The notes beneath the pieces were generated by a model that saw only the letters and a list, made by a program, of their open reading frames with translations, ran no database searches and was not told where the DNA came from. The translations under genes and the position numbers were made by a program. From Saccoglossus kowalevskii (taxonomy: Eukaryota; Hemichordata; Enteropneusta; Harrimaniidae): 20,565 bases of DNA. Where the stretch lies: the NCBI RefSeq assembly GCF_000003605.2, contig NW_003137825.1, positions 270,242-290,806 of the forward strand. The letters run 5' to 3'. This document shows positions 9,002-18,759 of this stretch, piece by piece (within the stretch, counting starts at the first letter, position 1; each line of letters opens with the position of its first letter).

Positions 9002-12000
9002 CTAGAGAAAGGAAAAAAACAATGTCGCTTTAGAACAAAAACGTTTCTAATTTGCATGTCAACCTTCCCCATTTCAAACATGACTGTTGTACATTTCGAG
9101 TCTCGTCACTCGTCCTATTATAACTATTTCCAAGATGCGTTTATAAACAATGGTACTACTTTTTAGTGGACAACACAAGGAGACTAGAGAACTTGTCTTA
9201 ATTACGAGCAAATAGTACATTGCTTCCGAAAGCATAACATGATGTGTATTAGGTACGGTTAGTTATTGAATTATTACACTCAATAATATCTGAGTTATAA
9301 AAATTAAATAGACAAAGTAATATGATTAGAAGGTGCGTAGTGTGAACAGAGCACTCTGTGATACGGTACTCAATATGTTTGAGCGTCACCGCGCAGTAAT
9401 ATGATTAGAAGGTGCATAGTGTGAACAGAACACTCTGTGATACGGTACTCAATATGTTTGAGCGTCACCGCGCAGTAATATGATTAGAAACTGCGTAGTG
9501 TGAACAGAACACTCTGTGATACGGTACTTGATATGTTTGAGCGTCACCGCGCAGTAATATGATTATAAGGTTCGTAGTGTAAACAGAACACTCTGTGATA
9601 CGGTACTCATTATGTTTGAGCGTCACCGCGCAGTAATATGATTAGAAGGTTCGTAGTATAAACAGAACACTCTGTGATACGGTATTCAATATGTTTGAGC
9701 GTCACCGCGCAGTAATATGATTAGAAACTGCGTAGTGTGAACAGAACACTCTGTGATACGGTACTTGATATGTTTGAGCGTCACCGCGCAGTAATATGAT
9801 TATAAGGTTCGTAGTGTAAACAGAACACTCTGTGATACGGTACTCAATATGTTTGAGCGTCACCGCGCAGTAATATGATTAGAAGGTTCGTAGTGTAAAC
9901 AGAACACTCTGTGATACGGTACTCAATATGTTTGAGCGTCACCGCGCAGTAATATGATTAGAAACTGCGTAGTGTGAACAGAACACTCCGTGATACGGTA
10001 CTTGATATGTTTGAGCGTCACCGCGCAGTAATATGATTATAAGGTTCGTAGTGTAAACAGAACACTCTGTGATACGGTACTCAATATGTTTGAGCGTCAC
10101 CGCGCAGTAATATGATTAGAAGGTTCGTAGTGTAAACAGAACACTCTGTGATACGGTACTTGATATGTTTGAGCGTCACCGCGCAGTAATATGATTATAA
10201 GGTTCGTAGTGTAAACAGAACACTCTGTGATACGGTACTCAATATGTTTGAGCGTCACCGCGCAGTAATATGATTAGAAGGTTCGTAGTGTAAACAGAAC
10301 ACTCTGTGATACGGTACTCAATATGTTTGAGCATCACCGCGCAGTAATATGATTAGAAGGTTTGTAGTGTGAACAGAACACTCTGTGATACGGTACTCAA
10401 TATGTTTGAGTGTCACCGCGCAGTAATATGATTAGAAGGTTCGTAGTGTAAACAGAACACTCTGTGATACGGTACTTGATATGTTTGAGCGTTACCGCGC
10501 AGTAATATAATTAGAAGGTGCGTAGTGTGAACAAATAAATATACTTACTGTATTCATATCTGAATAATAGAACAACTGTTTCAAACTGAAATCGTATATC
10601 AAGAGAATAACGAAATGTATCAGATAGGCACAGTAGTTCATTCGAGCCAGTGGTAACCAGGCACTCCATGACAACAGTGTATTTACAGGTCCTATAGGAA
10701 TAACACTTTGACAGTTTAATAATTTATTTGAGTGCATAGAGTAAATACATTAATTTGTTGTGTATATAATGCAATCATGGCAACGTTTGATAAATTCGAA
10801 TGTTGAATAATACACAGCGTACGTTTTGAGGGCAATAAAAGTTATTTTAATGACAAATGTGTGGTTGCACAATACTATTAGAGCAAACTTAACACTGTGG
10901 AAGTAAATAAAAAAACTCTTACCGCCATTACCAGTATTACAAGCGAATATAACCCAACCAATTGCCACAGAGAATGCAAATCTGTGTGTTGTTTCGTACA
11001 ACACAGCTACCCATTGGTCCACACGGTGATCTGTCATCGAAGTGTAGACTCCTAACACAACAGCCAATCCAACGGCAATAGCACACGCCCACGTGAACAG
11101 ATTTAATATCTGTTCAAGAAAAGATAAACAAAACTCGTATTATTAAATAATCGGAGGCCTTGTTTGTGTTAATCGGGATGTGTCCATTTTGAATCAACTA
11201 AAATGACGTCAATAACAATGATTTAAATGTAAATCATGTTATTGTGCTGCAACGCGACATCAAACACTATATGAAACAGCGACCACATTATTAAGCCTAA
11301 AGTATGAATCAATGTTATTGGTCAACATCGGACACAGGCTCGTTTGTTCTGACGTCATTTCATGCATCTGATGTCATAACATCCGTGATTGTTGTTGACG
11401 ATTAACAGGATGGGTAATACTCTCGAATGCATTTCTCTACTGATGGCTATTTTTGATTTTGACTTTGAAATTTTTGACTTTGAAAGTCTGCTTTTGACTC
11501 ACAGTTTTGCCCAGCTTACTGTCTAGTTGTTCACTTTCGGAATAATAAAACAGCTATGTCCTTGGTCAAAGTAAGGATTATTGTCCCCCAAGTAGCTGTT
11601 ATTGGCCGATGCATTCGATTCAGGCAATAGCAGTCACTTGGGGGCGGACATTCTTGATATCGGCCTGTATATTGGTGCACGTGTTCGACACACGCAGTAC
11701 ATTACGCCCATAATCGTATCACTATTTATGAAGAGCCTACGACAAGAAATTTATCGGGAATTGGTGAACACACAACACAATAAGGGAATAGACTTACAAC
11801 GAAAGTACTGAATTGGTAATATCTTTTATACACAATCAAATACACTGCAACCATTATTGTTAGTGTAAAATATTGAAATTAATGTACGCATACTCCCATC
11901 TATTAAATGCCCCATGTCGCCTCTTTCGAAGTATGCATACTCACAGGAACAATACGATTGACTAAATGTCTAACGTGGAATGTAGTGAATATACATAAAT

Positions 12001-15000
12001 TGTCATCCCTAACCTGATATGACGATACATTATTTCATTTACAAACCTTATTTATTTTGACCTTTTTACCATTCAAACAAAAGAATAGGTACCCCAAGAC
12101 GACACCAACAAGATAGTTTGGTAAACGATACCAGGGTTTTGTGTACAACACATCTCCACCTTCGTATTTCGGCTCTTTGTAATATCTATAAAAATAATAA
12201 TACAATAATTTATATACGTAGCAAAAACGTGAACGCCATGCGGCGCTATAAGACATGATCACGTTGTCAATCATTCGGACGCGTAGCGCCTATCTTACTC
12301 GACGTTTTTTAATAATACATAAACAATCCTATGGTATTCTTGATAAGGAATATAAGTACAGCCGAAAAACGTTAATACCTTTTATTTAGTTACACAAATA
12401 CTAATCTCATTAAACTGTAAACATATTCGTACAAATGTCAGTGATTTTTTTTTACAAATTACGTACAATTGTGTACTGTTGTTTTGTATGAAGATAAAAA
12501 AATCACACTTACTCAGTGTCAAATCCAAAGGGTCTGCCTTGAACAACAGAAAAATAAGCAGATACACCAAAGCAGGCACAACAGGTAATTGCTGTCAAAA
12601 CAACGCCGCCCACACGAGACCTGTATGTATGTAAGGATGCATTATTGTATAATGATATCGCTCAGGTTCATTTCTTATACATAGACTTAAGTATACGTAG
12701 CATGTAATTTCACAGTGAGTGCGAGGTATTCTGATATTATGTAGTAGTGATTATAATGTATGTTGCTCGTTATCATATAAGTGACTTACTTGTAGAAAGT
12801 GATGATAAATATCGGGCTAATAATGTATAACTGCATATCCAACGCAAGGTACCAAGACCATCCAAAACACTATAAAGTAATGCAAATCGGAATTAAAAAT
12901 GTAATGTAATGTAATGTAATGTTTTATGACCATGAAAACTGTTTACGTTTGTGTGAACCAAATAAATGTAATGCAATTTAATCGAATGACTTATGACCAT
13001 GACAAATTATTACATTTGAGTAAAACAAATAATAAATGTAATGTAATGTAATATAATATAACGTAACGTAATGTAATGTAATGACTTATGACCATGACAA
13101 ATGTTTACATTTGTGTGAATCAAATAATGAATGAACAATGGTTGTCACCTAGATACCTACCCCGCCAGTACCTCCGGGCAAGGGATACAAGTTATTGATG
13201 TACAGTAAATGTTCCCACCATGTCTCCTCACACTCTGCCTGAGTGGGTATCCATTGATTCCACAGTGGTCCATCGGACACGAATATCACCAGAGTAGTGT
13301 ACAACATCAACACAAACATGTACACAGGAGTCAGTCTCCAGAATCGATGGAAGTAGAACAAGAACCAGTTATGATGTCTGGGACCACCACAACGTTTGAA
13401 TTGTCTCATTGTTAGATAAGTTACCAACAAACCACTACAGGTGTAAAAAAAACATTGTTAAATTGCCCAATGAATGGGATTCCTCAATGAGGATTGCATA
13501 GTATTAAGCACCGGCAACCAGAGGTATGACATGCATCTTACTGGCGAACATATCATGGCGCAATGATATATTAGTCGCCTGTAAACATCAGTCACACGTG
13601 CTACCGAGAAAACAATATCCCAGGGTAAAATTTGTTGCTAGAGTTATGCTAGAGTATTGCACTATTATTATGACGACATTTTCTTTGGATATATGAGTTG
13701 TTAATAAAAAAAAAAACTCACCTAAGAACAAGAAATGCTTCGACAGCAAGATCACCCTTCCTAGGTATAATCGTTGACCACGATTCGCCTACTTTATCAA
13801 CATAACCAATATTACCTGATTACAAAAAATAAACATATGTTATCGCTAGTAACTCGACTAAGAAGTTCGAATATAATGACAAAGAACACAGAAGTCCTTA
13901 GTTTCAATAATTTGATGCTAATTTGATCTAGTTTTACTAAAAATGCCCCAGTACATCGATATAAACATTAATGACGTTTAATTTCAAAACGCTGTATATA
14001 AAAAAACAAATACAAAACAAAAGTATGGGGAACAATCAAAACATATTAGCTTATCTAAAAATAAGAGAAACGGCATTGTACAGACACATCTCGTCATGGG
14101 AAATTCACCCTGTTAAAGAAATCAAGTAATATTTATATGTACTCACCGAGAAGTGGAGGAAATGTAGCCAGATACAGAACCACATGAAATAATATAATCC
14201 AAAACATACTGATAACACGTATTCCGTTTAGACAACCGATGGCACCCTTTGCTTGAGTCGTACTCATCATTTTTCTACCCACGGCGATGACAGAGAATGA
14301 CATGAGACACCCAATTATTATATCTGCAATGAACACGACATGAATATTACCATAACGTATTATATATTCCCGTGCGCAGCCCGTTATTGTATCCTCATTG
14401 GTCGATCGGTGCCACGAACAAACCTGTTATCAGAACAAGATCGCGTGTATGTGTGTGTGACTCGTCAATACATTATCTCCCCACATTTGTATGAATATTT
14501 TAAACAACAAACCGTATATTATTTGTTTAGGTTTATGAAATCCTGGACATTTTCATCTGAAAATTTACCAATGTGCGTATGCGTTTGCCCGTGAACTAAA
14601 ATACAGGCTTTCCCGACGCTCTAACCACATTGACGATTTCTCTTTTCTCAGGCTACCACTGCACACATATACATATTTTCAACAGACCAGTTTAAATAAA
14701 AGACTCCCCACTGCCCATCATTGCGGGATAACAGGGCTCGGACGGGAGTGCTAGCACATTATTGCACACGTTCCCGTACTTGCCCTGTTCTCACGAAATA
14801 ATGGTCAATGCGTGTTTCCTTTATTTCAAACTAGAAATGTTGTTAATTATTTTAAGATCATATTTGATACCTTGACACTTAGTAGCGCATACGTCACATT
14901 TGGTTGATTCGTTGTAGTCGATTTCTACGTCCAAATTGGTGGGAGAGTTGTTGGTATCTAAGTGGTTGTCCAGTTCCTGACTGTCTTCAGTTCTGGTCTT

Positions 15001-18000
15001 CGATGGCATCACAGGCTGCACAGACGACTTCTCCCGCCTCATTCTCACCATATCGTACACAGTTCCAGCAATGATGACACATAATAGAATCGCACATATG
15101 GTTCTGCAGCGTAATTGACAGACAGTTTGTTTAAAATAATAATGATTGAATTTACATTTCTCTTTCTTGCCCTTGGGCACACTGTATTAGATTCGAACAT
15201 TAGATTCGAATATGGCTAACTCACCAGACATTGGCATTGTGTTGGGTGCAAATACATCCTATAATGAGTTGACTCAAACAATATATTGTACTTTGTACAA
15301 CAACTAAATGATCATCGTTTAAATTCGATACACATATGAACATTGGTTACTTACATGGCTACAATGTCCCCAGCCCCCAGGGAATAGCCTCGGGCACACG
15401 ATGTCGATGTTGTAGGAACAGGCCAGGGCAATAGCCAGCGAAAGCCTAGAAAAGTGAAACGTAATATTCTTTCAAATACTTAACGCAACATTTTGAGTTT
15501 GAATACGTGAATAGTCCTTGGATATCTGTTCAGTCATTGCAAAGCACGGTTCGATATATACGGCACACATTGTTGCTAATTGTCACACACATATCGTGTT
15601 ATTTGTATAACACCTGTAGATTCTCACCTTCGACGACGAACGTTTCGACGTCTTTATCTGTGCAAGAATCTGGAAAACAAACGCCAAGATCTACAACAGT
15701 CGATGTCTGAATAAAATACAAAAAAAAATTATATATATATATAAAACAACTACAAAACAACAAAGATTATAAACATGTCATATTTGCATGTTTTGGGAAA
15801 ACAATTTGCTAATCCATTTCATTTTTTGTTTTATATTTTCATGGGCAAATTACTTTTTCTTACCCAGACAGTCTTGGCTAGATAGTGTTAATATTTTGGA
15901 ATGCTGGAACATACTTAAAAATCGATTTGCTATATATAGGGAACCGAGGCACGCGTATGTGATTAAAAGTCCCGAAAGTTTATTTACGTTGCTCTTTGAT
16001 TGACAGGTCACTGTTGATATATGCAAATGAGTTGCTGGTCTCAGTTACGGACAGTAATTTTATTATTTAATTATCGCTAATTTCAGTGTAATATTGCAGT
16101 GTACAAATTTACCATATCTCATTAATATGTAAAAAGGTTAATCTGATTGGTCAATGCAACAGGAATGAATTGCGAAAATAACAAAGAATCTCTGAAAATG
16201 CCAACATCGATAGTATGTTGGTGGTTTTTCACACAAATGTTCTCTATAGGTTGGTTGGAATTATTTTAATTTGATTGTTGTTGATACTGTAAGACATCAT
16301 TAAATATGTGAGCAGCTTTTCTAATTCTCACAACCTCAACTTTTCCGCACACCGTACAAATAGTTAATTGTGTGTGAGTATTTAATGCTCCGATACGAGT
16401 ATGTGAAATTGACACGATAATGACCCTACAATATCAAATTTGTAAAAACAAAATTAGAATCTCCAGCTGAATTTGACAATCTAGGGACACTCGTGTGAAC
16501 CCCCTATATATATATATATATATACTCGTGTGAACCCCCTATATATATATGTACGTTTTGTATTTACCAATATGTTAGAATCAGTGTTCGTTAAACAATA
16601 AAGACCACCAAAATCGGTGACATTCACTTCAGGCTTGACGTCACGGCAAAGATCAAAGTTACCCCAGTCCTTAGCGTTCCAGCTGAATTCTATATCGGGT
16701 GGTAAACCTCCCGCTGATTGGTACACTGGAATTAAATTGCAATACACATTAATCGTTTAACTGTCATGACATGCCAGTTGATAATTGTATCATTATTACA
16801 ATAATGTTAATGAGGTATAAATACGAAGAAAGTATGTGTCATTTTTTAAACCTAGAAATGGATGTAAAAATTGTTGTAGTTTGGTTTTCATTTTAATGGA
16901 GTTGTAAAACTGACGTTATGCTAACTATACCATTTTGATCCACACTAAGCAATGCGAGAGGTCTGACGACAGAAAATGATATGTGACGTCAGAAGTGCTA
17001 CGTTATCATAGTGATGACACACAATGCTATATTGACATACCCAGGTTGTATACATCTCATCATAACAACATATAAGTTAGTTAGTCTGGATAAGATATGA
17101 AAAACATGGAAAGATGTAACATATACATTTTTAGGATTTACTTGGAGTTTTGAAAGTTTGTACATGAATGCAGTAAATATTATTGTACAGAGAAGTGACA
17201 ATTATATCTGAGCCATATTTTTATTCTCTCACTGATAAATTGCATTCTTCAATTCACATCTATGTTTGAATGTTATCGTATTACTGGGTTGGGCTCGGTG
17301 TCGTGACAACTTCGCAATGTCAAGTGAGAATCTATCGAAACAAACTAGATTTAATGTTTGGCAGCAATTTCAACGAAAATGTTTAGTCTGCAAGTTGAGA
17401 CACATAACAAAAAATGCTTAGTTGATACAGTTTTAATCTGAAAACAAATAACGGGAAAGATATGGCACCCCAAAAATTACCAGTTGTTTGCCATTGCAGG
17501 CCGAGATGACACATTTGTGCTAGACAAATACCACACCTTTAGACCTACATACACAGGCCTACGACAACCCGTAATACAAATAAACATGATATATTAAGGG
17601 CTACTTCATAAAAAACATTTGGCAGTTTCAAATCAGTGATTTGTTGTGCGTATATTGTGTTTATCGATTACCAGACCTTCTCATTCTATTCTCCTTTGAG
17701 CTTGTGCAAGGATATGTCTGTTTGTCAGTACACTAGTCAGTCAGTCAGTCAGTCAGCCAGTCAGTCAGTCTGTCAGTGCTTCTCAACGGTGAACTTAGTA
17801 TAACTTTCTTTTAGATAGTTGTTACTTGTATGACAGTATATGAATAAGATCTACCAAGATTGATTACTTAACAATTTGTATTACATACGATGGCGCGCAT
17901 ATGTGCAAATATAGTCTCATTGTACCCAGTCGCCATATGCGTAAACCTTGCATAAATTATGCAAAATCTACAATAATAATAAAAGCACAAGAATGAAAAA

Positions 18001-18759
18001 AGGGCAGTTCTGAGAATCTAGTTGGCATTTTGAAAGGGCCAATTGATATACAATAATTAAATAATTTATTTATTGAATAAGTGCCGATCCATGTGTTCCT
18101 CAATATGTTAATACGGTTTTGAAAATTTTACGACAAATTTAGATGGGTTTTGAGGTTATATCACCGTGTCGCAGATCTCCGTAATTTGATTGTCGTGTTT
18201 AGCATATTATAACGGCACTTAAACTCTTTCTGTACATCGTCACGGTATTTAGAGACAATGCATATTTCTTGGCAGCCTAATTAATTATGCAAACACGCCA
18301 AATAATCTACACAAACCAACAGAAATATTGTACCCATATATTCAAAGCGGGGAGTCGTCACCTGCGCTTGTGTCAGATGGTCATAGCGTGTCATTGTTTA
18401 CAAGCTAGCGTCTACTCATGAGCCTTTGCGTTTTTAGTGTGTGTTGTTATCGTCGCTCGGGACTCAATTCGCGCGCCTGCGCAGGTGACGACCCTCCCGC
18501 TTTAAATCTTATAGATATATATATGGTATGGAGTACATGGGGTATCCTACTCACTTTGACGAGCATAGACTGGTCCCTGACTAGAAGAAACTAAGAAGTC
18601 GTTCATAAATTGTATTGTTTGGTTCAGACACAATGGAGTTATATCCTCGTATGGCGACTTGTCTTCTGCCAGTGCGTTGAACACATGTTCCATAATATTC
18701 CCATGTCCACATGAGAGAATCGCTGCCATAATTATGATATGAAACATCGGTGTCAGCAT
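8876..18759 (-). CDS. NRF-6-like membrane protein (NRF domain plus acyltransferase-3)
   Basis: Fourteen exons join into 697 codons with all phases compatible. The likely order is: signal peptide (1-20); NRF domain with cysteines at 44, 95, 112, 131, 136 and 164, including GVCFPDSC; membrane helix at about 174-193; polar loop at 196-255; then the acyltransferase-3 (AT3) domain from about 285 to 690 with roughly ten helices. AT3 signatures visible are R291-x10-H302, AFLVLSG at 341-347, HRFWRLTP with RxxR at 376-379, LLYINNLYP, GWSWYLALDMQ, YLVGVVLGY and YCAYLIH at 628-634. C. elegans nrf-6 and ndg-4 are known for fluoxetine resistance and for yolk or lipid transport. The acyl donor and acceptor for the animal proteins are not established, so the substrate here is unknown. 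The ATG at 18757-18759 is chosen because it starts a hydrophobic leader and no upstream coding is seen. The protein looks complete, and its length is normal for the family. All introns are GT-AG. Confidence 0.93.
9316..10533. repeat. 79-bp tandem array, 15.4 copies, in NRF intron 13
   Basis: Units start exactly every 79 bp (9316, 9395, 9474 and so on to 10422), with a 33-bp partial copy at 10501-10533. Copies differ at a few fixed sites: GGTGCG, AACTGCG or GGTTCG near position 20; GATTAGAA or GATTATAA; ACTCAAT or ACTTGAT. These variants recur every third unit in units 3-11, so there is a 237-bp higher-order repeat. Each unit holds a palindrome-like ACAGARCACTCTGT and a GC-rich GCGTCACCGCGC end. 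There are no unique spacers, so it is not CRISPR-like. Confidence 0.95.
10549..10691 (-). CDS. NRF-6-like exon 13
   Basis: Residues 609-656. It carries LLSWSAWLPLARMNYCAYLI followed by H634, typical of the last part of the AT3 domain. The acceptor is ATTCCTATAG, the donor GTAAGT at 10548, phase 0. The 79-bp tandem array in the next intron ends 15 bp from this exon. Confidence 0.9.
10923..11109 (-). CDS. NRF-6-like exon 12
   Basis: Residues 547-608 plus one base. It has two membrane helices flanking a loop with DHRVDQW, then ETTHRFAFSVAIGWVIFAC and a GNGG turn. The acceptor is TTCTTGAACAG, the donor GTAAGA, phase 1. Confidence 0.9.
11452..11495 (+). repeat. Short TTTTGACTTTGAAA repeats
   Basis: A short direct repeat with TTTTGA spacing, seen about two to three times within intron 11. 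It lies just upstream of the hairpin at 11583-11646. Confidence 0.6.
11585..11644. other. Compact intronic hairpin (miRNA-precursor-like)
   Basis: The arm at 11585-11604 pairs with 11625-11644 over 20 positions with one mismatch and two G-T wobbles; the loop is 20 nt. With a two-base bulge, pairing extends a few bases further at the base. It lies in NRF intron 11. The size and near-complete pairing fit a pre-miRNA on either strand, but a small foldback repeat would look the same. Confidence 0.5.
12047..12185 (-). CDS. NRF-6-like exon 11
   Basis: Residues 500-546. It carries YTKPWYRLPNYLVGVVLGYL, a family hallmark, then a basic cytoplasmic-type turn. The acceptor is TTTTTATAG, the donor GTTTGT, phase 0. 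Confidence 0.9.
12513..12620 (-). CDS. NRF-6-like exon 10
   Basis: Residues 464-499 plus two bases. It carries a membrane helix (GGVVLTAITCCACFGVSAYF) followed by QGRPFGFD. The acceptor is CATACATACAG, the donor GTAAGT, phase 2. Confidence 0.87.
12790..12869 (-). CDS. NRF-6-like exon 9
   Basis: Residues 438-463 plus two bases. It carries CFGWSWYLALDMQLYIISP, one of the best-conserved family stretches. C438 may pair with C414. The acceptor is TTACTTTATAG, the donor GTAAGT, phase 2. Confidence 0.92.
12896..13132 (+). repeat. Compound repeat: TAATG microsatellite with three copies of a ~50-bp unit
   Basis: Runs of TAATG lie at about 12899-12922 and 13035-13083. Between and around them are three related copies (about 12917-12974, 12983-13043 and 13078-13132) that share TTATGACCATGA, a TTTACRTTTG core and CAAATAAT. 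All lie in NRF intron 8. Confidence 0.75.
13161..13434 (-). CDS. NRF-6-like exon 8
   Basis: Residues 346-437. It carries LVTYLTMRQ, the FYFHRFWRLTP signature with RxxR (376-379), a membrane helix, and a loop with C414, WW and LLYINNLYP. The donor is GTAGGT at 13160. I chose it over nearby GTACTG and GTATCT because only this one gives phase 0 into exon 9. Confidence 0.9.
13722..13815 (-). CDS. NRF-6-like exon 7
   Basis: Residues 315-345 plus two bases. An extracellular-type loop leads to the conserved DLAVEAFLVLSG helix, split across the next splice junction. The donor GTGAGT is followed by a long T tract on the minus strand; phase 2. Confidence 0.9.
14147..14323 (-). CDS. NRF-6-like exon 6
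   Basis: Residues 256-314. It begins the acyltransferase-3 domain: LMSFSVIAVGRKM, then GCLNGIRVISMFWIILFH, which carries the R-x10-H pair (R291, H302) known to matter in the AT3 family. The acceptor is GTTCATTGCAG, the donor GTGAGT, phase 1. Confidence 0.92.
14715..14804. other. 90-nt intronic hairpin with distributed mismatches
   Basis: Both ends fold on each other (CCAT at 14715 with ATGG at 14804). About 29 of 37 positions pair, with scattered mismatches and a small central loop. AACAGGGC (14730-14737) opposes GCCCTGTT (14782-14789). It lies in NRF intron 5, 66 bp from exon 5. The size, loop and mismatch pattern resemble a pre-miRNA, and a small foldback MITE is the alternative. Confidence 0.5.
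14871..15103 (-). CDS. NRF-6-like exon 5
   Basis: Residues 178-255. It completes membrane helix 1 (ITICAILLCVIIAGTVYDM) and then encodes a charged, Asp/Asn/Ser-rich loop with KCDVCATKC near its end. The acceptor is TACGCTGCAG, the donor GTATCA, phase 1. The loop is probably cytoplasmic. Confidence 0.88.
15355..15445 (-). CDS. NRF-6-like exon 4
   Basis: Residues 148-177 plus two bases. It holds C164, the sixth NRF cysteine, and YSLGAGDIVA leading into the first membrane helix. The acceptor is CTTTTCTAG, the donor GTAAGT. Both flanking phases (1 in, 2 out) require this frame. A second frame of the exon is also fully open; see findings. Confidence 0.8.
15628..15706 (-). CDS. NRF-6-like exon 3
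   Basis: Residues 122-147 plus one base. It carries LGVCFPDSCTDKDVE, the family's CxPxSC motif (C131, C136). The acceptor is TTTATTCAG, the donor GTGAGA, phase 1. Confidence 0.9.
15727..15743. repeat. (TA)n microsatellite
   Basis: A short TA run in NRF intron 2, about 20 bp upstream of the exon 3 acceptor. Similar TA runs lie at about 8789-8802 and 16505-16524. Confidence 0.7.
16489..16551. repeat. Duplicated unit: ACTCGTGTGAACCCCC plus TA run
   Basis: Two direct copies of a segment, each ACTCGTGTGAACCCCC followed by a TA tract, lie at about 16489-16523 and 16524-16551. They sit in intron 2, within 20 bp of the exon 2 donor. Confidence 0.8.
16568..16725 (-). CDS. NRF-6-like exon 2
   Basis: Residues 69-121. 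The acceptor TTTAATTCCAG precedes it. It carries the middle of the NRF domain: GGLPPDIEFSW, GNFDLC (C95), an NVT site and GGLYC (C112). The donor is GTAAAT at 16567, phase 0. A CRE palindrome, TGACGTCA, lies inside the exon at 16636-16643. Confidence 0.85.
17736..17778 (+). repeat. (CAGT)n microsatellite
   Basis: About ten CAGT units with single substitutions (CAGC and CTGT), in the long NRF intron 1. Confidence 0.85.
18341..18506. mobile_element. MITE-like element with GC-rich inverted ends, in NRF intron 1
   Basis: The left arm at 18341-18367 and the reverse complement of 18479-18506 agree over 27-28 bp with one gap and two or three differences. The shared part is GTCGTCACCTGCGC, preceded by an AAAGCGGG tract. 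The 166-bp unit has no open frame and is richer in GC than its surroundings. It ends 48 bp from the exon 1 donor. Its flanks are TA-rich and I could not fix a target duplication. Confidence 0.65.
18555..18759 (-). CDS. NRF-6-like exon 1 (start, signal peptide)
   Basis: Residues 1-68. A hydrophobic leader (FHIIIMAAILSC) fits a signal peptide with cleavage near residue 20. Then comes the start of the NRF domain with C44 and an NQT glycosylation site. The donor GTGAGT follows at 18554, leaving phase 1. Reading on into the intron hits TAG within eight bases. Confidence 0.85.

Noticed and set aside
9316-10533. CRISPR-like array
   Set aside because: Repeats are directly adjacent with no unique spacers, in a eukaryotic intron.
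13149-13160. Alternative donors for NRF exon 8 (GTACTG and GTATCT)
   Set aside because: Both give the wrong phase for exon 9, whose frame is fixed by strongly conserved residues.
14340-14594. Plus-strand open frame of 84 codons opposite NRF intron 5
   Set aside because: Low-complexity Cys/Val-rich end, no motif, and it lies in an intron of the opposite-strand gene.
16998-17201. Minus-strand frame in NRF intron 1 as an extra exon
   Set aside because: No family motif, and exon 1 joins exon 2 in phase without it.
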